5,255 nt of DNA from Candidatus Woesearchaeota archaeon CG11_big_fil_rev_8_21_14_0_20_43_8 (GCA_002762705.1 PCVE01000086.1:17355-22609), one strand, 5' to 3'; shown: positions 1-4,349, counted from the first letter of the stretch. The notes: generated by a model not told the origin, from the letters alone. Made by a program: numbers and translations.

Positions 1-433
1 TCTCTTTCTTCTCACTTATCGGGTAAAGCGATGGAAACAGGCTTTGGTTGAATAGTTCATATGCTTGTGATTGGTGTCTCTGGACACGCATTGCGATATT
101 CTTCAGCTGTTCGTCCCGCGCGCGTTCGACGACAGCACCATCATGCAATGCGAGAGGGTCATGAAGGATATCTTCAAGAAGTCCAAAGGCAGCGTTGAAA
201 CTTCCTCTCTGCGCTTGGGTATCGACGCTGATCTTGAAATATATCCTGCTGTCGGTATCATCTATGGATATATGTGGCAGCTCTGTCTTGTGTCTGACAA
301 ACAATCGTATCAACGCATCTGAGGTGTTATTCTCTTTTGTGCCTTTTGATGCGCAGTTCAGATATTGTTCCATGAGTATCCTGGTTCTTGTCGCTTCTTC
401 TATCGTGCCGTAATCGGCGCAGAATGCAAGCAT
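1..433 (-). CDS. Uncharacterised protein, partial (C-terminus beyond window); possibly continues upstream through a TAG
   Basis: A minus-strand frame stays open from an ATG at 433-431 to the window edge, 144 codons without a stop. I recognise no family. The visible part begins MLAFCADYGTIEEATRTR and is soluble, charged and probably mostly helical, with no signal peptide or membrane segment. A stretch around residues 84-100 (FNAAFGLLEDILHDPLALHD) is the most amphipathic part. The codon choice resembles that of the other genes here, and the competing plus-strand frames look like shadows. The ATG has no Shine-Dalgarno site of its own. Three bases upstream, in the same frame, is a TAG (439-437), and beyond it the frame stays open for another 35 codons back to an ATG at 544 that has both a promoter and a ribosome binding site. 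The real product may therefore start at 544. That this is a coding region is fairly sure; its start and function are not. Confidence 0.72.
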   Translation of the reverse strand, partial: MLAFCADYGTIEEATRTRILMEQYLNCASKGTKENNTSDALIRLFVRHKTELPHISIDDTDSRIYFKISVDTQAQRGSFNAAFGLLEDILHDPLALHDGAVVERARDEQLKNIAMRVQRHQSQAYELFNQSLFPSLYPISEKKE

Positions 434-436
434 TGT

Positions 437-544
437 CTATTGTCTTTCTGAATCTGCTTCGTTGTACAAGAATCTGCTATTGTCATCTTCCTCTTTCTCA
501 AAAGATGTCTGCGTCAGAAGCTTCGTTATTTCTGGTTTATCCAT
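437..544 (-). CDS. 35-codon ORF ending in TAG; N-terminal segment of the downstream protein or a small leader peptide
   Basis: The frame starts at ATG 544-542 and encodes MDKPEITKLLTQTSF, then an acidic stretch (EKEEDD) and a tail ending SERQ before TAG at 439-437. This start is well supported. A run of six G (551-556) lies six bases upstream as a Shine-Dalgarno-like site, and a palindromic TATA element (585-594) lies about 45 bases upstream. The frame is the same as that of the long partial gene that follows, and only one codon (ACA) separates the TAG from the next ATG. Three readings are possible: a short upstream peptide whose termination is coupled to restart at 433, one protein with TAG decoded as an amino acid (pyrrolysine or a suppressor), or one gene broken by a recent nonsense mutation. 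The peptide alone resembles no family I know. Confidence 0.5.
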   Translation of the reverse strand: MDKPEITKLLTQTSFEKEEDDNSRFLYNEADSERQ

Positions 545-594
545 GCCTATCCCCCCGATATGTGTTTCTTTGTGTGTTTGGCAGATTTATAAAT
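545..594 (-). promoter_or_regulatory. TATA box and G-rich ribosome binding site of the leftmost minus-strand gene
   Basis: The palindrome ATTTATAAAT at 585-594 is a good archaeal TATA box. It predicts a start site near 564 and a leader of about 20 bases. GGGGGG at 551-556 (minus strand) is followed by six bases and then the ATG at 544-542, a normal Shine-Dalgarno spacing. Together they argue that translation begins at 544 rather than at the ATG at 433, which has neither signal. Confidence 0.6.
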
Positions 595-699
595 CATTCG
601 CTATCTGTCGCGGATGCTGGGCTGAAGCTATGTTTCATATACTCAAAGTATCATGTACTTATTCGGATGGTTCCCCGTGTGGCTTGATTAGTAAGAAGC

Positions 700-707
700 A
701 AAAAAAA
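700..707 (-). terminator. Oligo-T terminator after the 140-residue gene
   Basis: On the minus strand, eight T residues lie 11 bases beyond the TGA of the upstream gene, flanked by AAGC and GCTT. Oligo-U tracts are the usual archaeal termination signal. It separates this gene from the next minus-strand gene, which has its own TATA box. The rest of 545-718 shows no gene. Confidence 0.55.
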
Positions 708-718
708 GCTTGTGATAG

Positions 719-1141
719 TCATCTGGTCCAGAACCACGGATCTTCGATTTTTTCTGGATTTTTTCCATCCATCATATCATTCTGGTAATCCGCGCGTGCC
801 ATCTTGTCCTCTCTGATCTTGTAGCCATAGTCAAATCTTCTTCTGGAATTGACCAGGCCGGAGAACAGGTTCACTCCCGCGTATCCAAGGACTATCGGCC
901 AGGATTGTGATGCGATGACCACACCAACAACACCTGCTGCTGTCATACCTTTTATGACATGGCCAACAAGACCTTTGTCACGTTCGTTGTATTGGTCATG
1001 TGCTGCATCTCCCCCGACTGTGGAATCAAGTCCATCTAATGTTCCCAGAAGATCCGCAGAAATCAACATGCCTCTTCCCATCTGCCGGAAGGGATAGCTA
1101 GCCTTTCTCCATGCTTTGTATAATGTGTTTGCCATGAACAT
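719..1141 (-). CDS. Uncharacterised 140-residue protein with a hydrophobic central segment
   Basis: I do not recognise a family. The protein has a basic, aromatic N-terminus (LYKAWRKASYPFRQ, residues 7-20) and a glycine- and aspartate-rich stretch at about 29-50. Residues 65-97 are hydrophobic and glycine-rich and could form one long or two short membrane helices, or a buried hairpin. The C-terminal tail is charged and ends DPWFWTR. The basic patch RRR (100-102) just after the hydrophobic part suits an inside-facing tail. The gene ends in TGA followed by an oligo-T tract. Two starts are possible: ATG at 1141 or at 1135 (Met3). A TATA element at 1158-1166 predicts a transcript start at about 1136, so the message would be leaderless or nearly so and Met3 may be the true start. 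It lies directly downstream of the structured RNA locus in the same orientation. Membrane location is inference. Confidence 0.7.
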   Translation of the reverse strand: MFMANTLYKAWRKASYPFRQMGRGMLISADLLGTLDGLDSTVGGDAAHDQYNERDKGLVGHVIKGMTAAGVVGVVIASQSWPIVLGYAGVNLFSGLVNSRRRFDYGYKIREDKMARADYQNDMMDGKNPEKIEDPWFWTR

Positions 1142-1157
1142 AGGGATATATGCCTGG

Positions 1158-1166
1158 TTTATATTT
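1158..1166 (-). promoter_or_regulatory. TATA box for the 140-residue gene
   Basis: On the minus strand this reads AAATATAAA, preceded by an A-rich stretch. Its centre lies about 26 bases from 1136, between the two candidate start codons at 1141 and 1135. The plus-strand reading (TTTATATTT) could also act as a TATA box towards the structured region, but the start it predicts (about 1188) would cut into the first hairpin, so I favour the minus-strand use. Confidence 0.45.
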
Positions 1167-1180
1167 TTTCTCGATATAAT

Positions 1181-1545
1181 CTTGCATTTCCACTCGTCTA
1201 TTGACGAGTGGTGATTTAGTGGAAATGCAAGGGTCCGAGAAAACGACCCGGAGCGAAGCGGAGATAAGTTTGCTAAATTCTGCTTTAGCAGAATTTAAAA
1301 CTGTTTTGTAGTTTTAAGCAAACTTATAATTCGCTTTGCGAATTATGCCACTGGTCTGTGACCAGGGGTGGTCGTTTTCGATTGACAGAAAACGCCGTGG
1401 CTCGGACTTTCGCACTGACGTCCACTTTTCCGGGCGTCAATATTTGAACCGAGACATCCGTGAGGAAAGCGGTTCTCACGTATGCAAATGTTCGCTTGCA
1501 TTTTCGAGACCGCCGCATTACCAGATTGTGCCACCACGGCAAAAT
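1181..1545 (-). ncRNA. Large, densely structured candidate noncoding RNA of unknown class (strand probable, not proven)
   Basis: Nearly every base can be placed in a helix, mostly perfect. The helices are: 1181-1190 with 1222-1231 (10 bp), capped by 1191-1198 with 1203-1210; 1239-1248 with 1370-1379 (10 bp), closing a multi-branch domain; inside it 1264-1274 with 1317-1327 (11 bp), enclosing hairpins 1275-1284/1287-1296 and 1297-1302/1310-1315 with one unpaired base; hairpins 1328-1334/1338-1344 and 1351-1356/1360-1365. A second domain is closed by 1394-1400 with 1534-1540 (GCCGTGG/CCACGGC), stacked directly on 1401-1405/1449-1453, with hairpins at 1416-1439, 1459-1480 and 1482-1501. No frame here looks coding. 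The minus strand is favoured because a BRE/TATA element at 1567-1582 predicts a start near 1545, just before the closing helix. I matched it to no known RNA family; RNase P, SRP RNA and tRNA were considered and rejected. A structured mobile-element remnant is the main alternative. Confidence 0.5.
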
Positions 1546-1566
1546 GTGATTATTATCCAGATCATA

Positions 1567-1582
1567 GATATAAAGTTTTCTG
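1567..1582 (-). promoter_or_regulatory. BRE + TATA promoter inside repeat unit 1, candidate promoter of the structured RNA
   Basis: The minus strand reads CAGAAAAC followed by TTTATATC. This is very close to the proteasome promoter in the same window (CAGAAACC then TTTATATA). The predicted start is near 1545, an A on the minus strand a few bases before the conserved GCCGTGGTGGCA block and the structured domain. Confidence 0.5.
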
Positions 1583-1697
1583 ATCTTTTGTGGGTAAGCG
1601 CAATGCGCGCATCCCGCACGCATTTGATCAAACTTTGATGCCAAAGTTTGAGAGGGTTGTGCCACCACGGCAAAATGTGATTATTATCCAGATCATA

Positions 1698-1713
1698 GAT
1701 ATAAAGTTTTCTG
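1698..1713 (-). promoter_or_regulatory. BRE + TATA promoter inside repeat unit 2
   Basis: This is identical to the element in unit 1, displaced by exactly 131 bp. The predicted start is near 1676, so a transcript would run through the rest of unit 1 and into the structured domain unless terminated. I see no oligo-T terminator on the minus strand within the unit. Confidence 0.45.
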
Positions 1714-1829
1714 ATCTTTTGTGGGTAAGCGCAATGCGCGCATCCCGCACGCATTTGATCAAACTTTGATGCCAAAGTTTGAGAGGGTTGTGCCACCACG
1801 GCAATATTCTCTATTGTGATTCGTGGCGG

Positions 1830-1845
1830 TATATAAAATTAACTG
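1830..1845 (-). promoter_or_regulatory. TATA promoter at the third, truncated repeat start
   Basis: TTTATATA on the minus strand at 1837-1830, preceded by CAG at the BRE position. The sequence around it has diverged from units 1 and 2, yet the TATA lies within one base of the 131-bp register, so the distance from TATA to the conserved GCCGTGGTGGCA block is kept. The predicted start is near 1807. Confidence 0.45.
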
Positions 1846-1873
1846 TAAATCTGGAAGCTTCTTTCTTGCATAA

Positions 1874-1883
1874 CTATATATAG
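1874..1883 (+). promoter_or_regulatory. TATA box of the MscS-family gene
   Basis: CTATATATAG is centred at about 1878 and predicts transcription starting near 1904, two bases before the ATG at 1906. No Shine-Dalgarno site precedes the ATG. The message is probably leaderless. Confidence 0.55.
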
Positions 1884-1905
1884 ACTACATGCCAGCAATA
1901 TTATT

Positions 1906-2739
1906 ATGGCGATCGTTGCATTTGATATGGTGATGAATATCGTACCTATCGCAAGGACTGTGATAGTGACTATATTGGTATATATCGTGTTGAGTTATCT
2001 TCTTCGTTTATTCAAGAAGACACTTCTCATCACAGCGAAGACAAAGAAACAGAAATCGAATGTTGAGATATTCTATAAAGTCATGAATGCGATCCTTATC
2101 CTTATCCTGATATTTGTCACGATTTTTTCATACACAGGTTCATGGGCATCACTCGGTCTTGGGCTTGGTCTTCTCTCGGCCGCTCTTGGCTGGGCATTGC
2201 AAAAGCCGATAACTGGGATAGCAGGTTGGATAATGGTTGTCATCAAGAGGCCGTTTGAACTTGGCGACAGGATTATAGTCGGCGGGGTGAAAGGCGATGT
2301 CGTTGATATCTCTCTGACACATATATATCTTGGAGAAGTCGGAGGTCTCACCGGCGGAGAAGAGAACTCAGGGAGGACCATATTGATCCCGAACGCAGTC
2401 TTGTTCGAACAGACAATCATCAATTACACACAACAGGATGAGTTTGTTCTTGATCAGGTTGTCGCGAATGTGACATATGAGAGTGATATAGATGAGGCCA
2501 TCAAGATGGGCGTCGATGCTGCAAAGAAGCACCTAAAGGAGCTCAAACTAAAAGAGCCACCATATGCAAGGACATATTTCCAGTCTTCAGGCATGAATGT
2601 CATAATAAGATATTTCGCGCCGGCGACAAGGGTGCAGGAATTCTCAAGCAGGATAACAAAAGAATATTTTGATCGGATAAGTAAATCTCGAAAAGTGGCG
2701 CTCGCATATCCGCATGCTGAGATAATTATGAAGAAGTAA
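1906..2739 (+). CDS. mscS: MscS-family small-conductance mechanosensitive ion channel
   Basis: This is a membrane channel that opens under tension and releases solutes on hypo-osmotic shock; it works as a homoheptamer in the cytoplasmic membrane. At 277 residues it is close to the family core (E. coli MscS has 286). Membrane segments lie at about 14-34 and 58-77, and the pore-lining third segment at about 80-112 is rich in Gly, Ala and Leu (GLGLGLLSAALGWALQKP), as in the family. The hallmark beta domain follows (KRPFELGDRIIVGGVKGDVV, 114-133; IPNAVL, 161-166), and the C-terminal alpha/beta domain ends with YPHAEI. Between the beta strands, residues 143-155 (GEVGGLTGGEENS) form a longer loop than the usual short turn. 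The start follows a TATA box by 26 bases and appears leaderless. It ends in TAA before a T-rich stretch (2758-2783) that may terminate transcription. Family assignment is firm; gating properties cannot be read from sequence. Confidence 0.95.
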   Translation: MAIVAFDMVMNIVPIARTVIVTILVYIVLSYLLRLFKKTLLITAKTKKQKSNVEIFYKVMNAILILILIFVTIFSYTGSWASLGLGLGLLSAALGWALQKPITGIAGWIMVVIKRPFELGDRIIVGGVKGDVVDISLTHIYLGEVGGLTGGEENSGRTILIPNAVLFEQTIINYTQQDEFVLDQVVANVTYESDIDEAIKMGVDAAKKHLKELKLKEPPYARTYFQSSGMNVIIRYFAPATRVQEFSSRITKEYFDRISKSRKVALAYPHAEIIMKK

Positions 2740-2792
2740 TCTCAGAAATTCTTCGGATATTTTGTAATATTTTGTTGTTATTGTCTAAAAGT

Positions 2793-2808
2793 CAGAAAAA
2801 TATTAAAG
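2793..2808 (+). promoter_or_regulatory. Possible BRE/TATA element for the winged-helix/RelE-like pair
   Basis: CAGAAAAA followed by TATTAAAG resembles the BRE + TATA arrangement of the proteasome promoter, though the TATA part is weaker. It predicts a start near 2828, making the ATG at 2831 essentially leaderless. This favours 2831 over the internal ATG at 2846. Confidence 0.35.
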
Positions 2809-2830
2809 TAACTTAAGTTTTTATCTTTCG

Positions 2831-3094
2831 ATGCTGAACTTCAATATGACTCTTGAAAATTACTTCTTTGTGAGGGAGGTAGTGAAAAAGCACAGTGCCG
2901 ATTGCACCAGATATGAACTCTGGAAAAAAGTGAGGAAGCACATGTCGTATCAGACATTTCTTACTTTTCTGGACTATTTGTTCTATTGCGGGCTTGTGAT
3001 GTTTGATAAGAATGGTGATGTTTCCTGGGTTTATGATAAAGATGGTGAGAAAGAACAATTAAAGGGTTTTCGCAATGCAGTTAAAAGAAATTGA
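2831..3094 (+). CDS. Small winged-helix protein, probable antitoxin partner of the RelE-like protein
   Basis: The 87-residue protein has the pattern of a compact winged helix: helix at about 9-21 (ENYFFVREVVKKH), second helix at 27-37 (RYELWKKVRKH), a recognition-type helix at 39-52 (SYQTFLTFLDYLFY), then a two-stranded wing (LVMFDKNGDVSWVYD, 55-69) and a charged tail. The fold suggests DNA binding. The next gene begins inside it, overlapping by 20 bases, so the two are surely co-transcribed and probably translationally coupled. A DNA-binding protein encoded just before a RelE-fold protein is the classic layout of a self-repressing type II toxin-antitoxin operon, which gives this gene the antitoxin role by inference. 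It lacks the AbrB-like or ribbon-helix-helix fold of classical RelB/ParD antitoxins. A stand-alone transcription factor is the alternative. Confidence 0.75.
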   Translation: MLNFNMTLENYFFVREVVKKHSADCTRYELWKKVRKHMSYQTFLTFLDYLFYCGLVMFDKNGDVSWVYDKDGEKEQLKGFRNAVKRN

Positions 3095-3470
3095 TGTGGA
3101 TTTTTCGTCAGATAAAGTTGAGAAGAAACTCAAGAGCCTTGAAGGCGGGTGTTTTGAAGAGATAAATCTTTTTCGGCACTTGTCAAAAGCTATCGACGAA
3201 CTGAAGATAAATCCTGTTGCGGGAGTTAAGATGCAGCATCGGTTATGGCCAAAACAGTGTAGATCATTGGATCTAGATAACCTCTATAAATATGATCTTC
3301 CGAATGGCTGGAGGCTGATCTATACAATCAAAAACCAGGGTGTCAGACTTTTGGCTGTCATCATCGAATGGCTTAGTCATAAGGCTTACGAAAAGAGATT
3401 CAAATATCTTGTGAGAGATTTGCCAAGATACACTTATGGTCCGGTTTCTAATCTACTGTATTGTACATAA
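3075..3470 (+). CDS. RelE/ParE-fold protein, probable toxin of a toxin-antitoxin pair
   Basis: The central part (about 69-110) carries the pattern I associate with archaeal RelE-like proteins: NLYKYDLPNGWRLIYTI, a short turn, hydrophobic strands (RLLAVIIEWL), then SHKAYEKRF. RelE-fold toxins cleave mRNA on the ribosome, while ParE relatives poison gyrase; the sequence does not decide which. Candidate basic and polar active-site positions are R80, H102, K103, Y105 and K107/R108, but I cannot align them securely. The N-terminal 55 residues are mainly helical and charged. The C-terminal extension after residue 110 (to LLYCT) is longer than usual. The start at 3075 lies 20 bases inside the upstream winged-helix gene, in another frame, without a clear Shine-Dalgarno site, which suggests coupled translation. 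The gene ends in TAA just before a hairpin terminator. Family assignment is fairly confident; toxicity is inferred. Confidence 0.75.
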   Translation: MQLKEIDVDFSSDKVEKKLKSLEGGCFEEINLFRHLSKAIDELKINPVAGVKMQHRLWPKQCRSLDLDNLYKYDLPNGWRLIYTIKNQGVRLLAVIIEWLSHKAYEKRFKYLVRDLPRYTYGPVSNLLYCT

Positions 3471-3481
3471 TCAATAATATA

Positions 3482-3511
3482 AGGAGATTGGTCGCGACAA
3501 TATCCTCTTTT
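3482..3511 (+). terminator. Hairpin plus T-run terminator after the toxin-antitoxin-like pair
   Basis: An inverted repeat at 3482-3506 has a palindromic core GTCGCGAC and arms of eight bases with one mismatch and one bulged G. CTTTT follows. It lies 11 bases after the TAA of the RelE-like gene and before the proteasome promoter. The palindromic core could instead be an operator, but the trailing T-run favours termination. Confidence 0.5.
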
Positions 3512-3551
3512 AAGTGATATACCCTTCATTCCTTCCTTTTTATGCATATCA

Positions 3552-3567
3552 CAGAAACCTTTATATA
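3552..3567 (+). promoter_or_regulatory. BRE + TATA promoter of the proteasome beta gene
   Basis: CAGAAACC (BRE) is followed directly by TTTATATA (3560-3567), a near-consensus archaeal promoter. The predicted transcript start is near 3590, giving a leader of about 43 bases. Confidence 0.75.
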
Positions 3568-3619
3568 TTACTTCTGTAATACTTGCATTATAATCATTCT
3601 ATGATAAAAAAAGAGTTCT

Positions 3620-3626
3620 GGGTGAT
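3620..3626 (+). promoter_or_regulatory. Shine-Dalgarno site of the proteasome beta gene
   Basis: GGGTGAT, complementary to the 3' end of archaeal 16S rRNA, lies six bases upstream of the ATG at 3633. It supports that start over the internal ATG at 3651 (Met7). Confidence 0.7.
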
Positions 3627-3632
3627 ATCTAA

Positions 3633-4277
3633 ATGGAAAGCGAAGAAAAGATGATTAAGACTGGCACCACTACCGTCGGTATTGTCTGTAAAGACGGCGT
3701 TGTTATGGCCGCTGACAAAAGAAGCAGCGCTGGCTATATGGTTGCCAACAGAAAACAAGAGAAACTCGTCATTATCAATGAGACTATAGCAGTAGCGCAG
3801 GCAGGTCTTGTGTCTGACGCTCAGCTTCTAAGTAAGCTATTGACAGCTGAATTGAAACTGAAAGACATAAGGACGGGAAGAGCCTCGACAGTCACAGAAG
3901 GCGCAAATCTTCTTGCAGGCATGTTATATTCAAATATCAGAAAACCAGCTATGTTCCAGAGTATCGTCGGATTCCTTCTTGGCGGAGTGGACAACCATGG
4001 AAACCATCTCTTTGAGCTTGGTATCGATGGGAGCATAACCAAATCAGAGGAATTCGCAAGCGATGGCAGCGGTTCGGTTTACGCCCTCGGTGTCCTTGAG
4101 ACTCTGTACAGAAAAGACATGAGCATGGACGAAGGCATCGATCTCGCATTCAAGGCAATAAACGCAGCCCTGAAGAGAGATATCGCGACCGGAAACGGCA
4201 TCGATGTCGTCACCATAACAAAAGATGGTGCGAAGAAAATCATAACAAAAGAATTAGAATATACAATCAATCGATAA
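3633..4277 (+). CDS. psmB: 20S proteasome subunit beta
   Basis: This is the catalytic subunit of the archaeal 20S proteasome, an N-terminal threonine hydrolase that degrades proteins delivered by PAN or Cdc48-type ATPases inside the cytoplasmic alpha7-beta7-beta7-alpha7 barrel. It is made as a precursor: an 11-residue propeptide ending in TG precedes the catalytic Thr12 (mature Thr1) in TGTTTVGI. Counting from Thr12, Asp28 is mature Asp17 and Lys44 is mature Lys33, completing the catalytic set. The GSGS motif (145-148) and RDIATGNGIDV (182-192, Asp183 likely the conserved Asp166 equivalent) are also present. The total of 214 residues is normal. The start is fixed by a strong Shine-Dalgarno site and a near-consensus promoter. 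It ends in TAA followed by an oligo-T tract, so it is probably transcribed alone. The alpha subunit gene is not in the window. There is no sign of inactivation. Confidence 0.98.
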   Translation: MESEEKMIKTGTTTVGIVCKDGVVMAADKRSSAGYMVANRKQEKLVIINETIAVAQAGLVSDAQLLSKLLTAELKLKDIRTGRASTVTEGANLLAGMLYSNIRKPAMFQSIVGFLLGGVDNHGNHLFELGIDGSITKSEEFASDGSGSVYALGVLETLYRKDMSMDEGIDLAFKAINAALKRDIATGNGIDVVTITKDGAKKIITKELEYTINR

Positions 4278-4284
4278 ATATTAA

Positions 4285-4297
4285 TTTTCTTTTTTTT
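4285..4297 (+). terminator. Oligo-T terminator after psmB
   Basis: TTTTCTTTTTTTT begins eight bases after the psmB stop codon, without a strong preceding hairpin. This U-tract type of signal is what the aCPSF1/FttA enzyme recognises, and the gene for that enzyme is the next one downstream. Confidence 0.6.
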
Positions 4298-4333
4298 GGA
4301 ATTTACTTAAATCTAAATGGACTAAAATAATTG

Positions 4334-4341
4334 AAAGGTGA
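4334..4341 (+). promoter_or_regulatory. Shine-Dalgarno site of the aCPSF1-like gene
   Basis: GAAAGGTGAAA contains AGGTGA, a good archaeal Shine-Dalgarno core, eight to nine bases before the ATG at 4350. A weak TATA-like TTACTTAAAT (4303-4312) predicts a start near 4335, so this gene may have its own promoter with a very short leader. Confidence 0.55.
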
Positions 4342-4349
4342 AATTCTGC

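Larger units (their letters stand above)
1526..1804. repeat. 131-bp perfect tandem duplication plus 17-bp start of a third copy
   Basis: Unit 1 is 1526-1656 and unit 2 is 1657-1787, identical base for base as I read them. A third copy begins at 1788 and matches for 17 bases (to 1804). In unit 1 coordinates each unit holds a small TGCC/GGCA hairpin (1529-1541), AGATCA/TGATCT (1559-1564 with 1581-1586), a stem GTGGG with CCCGCAC (1590-1619) enclosing GCGC/GCGC (1598-1608), the palindrome TTTGATCAAA (1623-1632) and an 8-bp hairpin CAAACTTT/AAAGTTTG (1629-1650). The unit also carries a minus-strand BRE/TATA element. The period is not a multiple of three, so the repeat is not a protein repeat. Perfect identity points to recent duplication or active homogenisation; an assembly artefact is also possible. 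Confidence 0.97.

Noticed and set aside
71..788. Plus-strand ORFs over the left 800 bases
   Set aside because: They lie opposite the minus-strand gene, lack promoters and Shine-Dalgarno sites, and have cysteine- and serine-rich shadow composition.
1158..1188. Plus-strand promoter for the structured RNA
   Set aside because: TTTATATTT could serve, but the start it predicts near 1188 would remove half of the first hairpin. The minus-strand promoters fit the helix boundaries better. Not fully excluded.
1446..1475. Group II intron domain V
   Set aside because: GAACCG/CGGTTC with a GTGA tetraloop has a similar size, but the AGC triad and the conserved bulge are missing and there is no intron-encoded protein nearby.
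1181..1545. RNase P RNA
   Set aside because: Fragments look tempting (GAGGAAAG at 1462-1469, ACAGAAA at 1385-1391 on plus; GAAAGTCC at 1413-1406 on minus), but they are in the wrong order, and the partner strand needed for helix P4 is absent on both strands. A circularly permuted form was considered and fails for the same reason.
1181..1545. SRP RNA, tRNA or tRNA-like gene
   Set aside because: There is no SRP domain IV GGAAG/AGCAG signature. The 7-bp GCCGTGG/CCACGGC helix resembles an acceptor stem but encloses no D, anticodon or T arm pattern.
1324..1799. Minus-strand ORFs across the repeats, including a recurring LPWWHN peptide
   Set aside because: The repeat period (131) is not a multiple of three, so successive copies are read in different frames. 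No ribosome binding site or protein-like composition; the open frames are by-products of the repeat.
1526..1804. CRISPR array
   Set aside because: The repeated unit is one long 131-bp block copied whole, with no short repeats alternating with unique spacers and no cas genes.
1181..1830. Insertion sequence or IS200/IS605-type element
   Set aside because: No transposase or TnpB frame, no clear terminal inverted repeats or target duplications around the structured block. A non-autonomous remnant remains possible and is kept only as an alternative reading.
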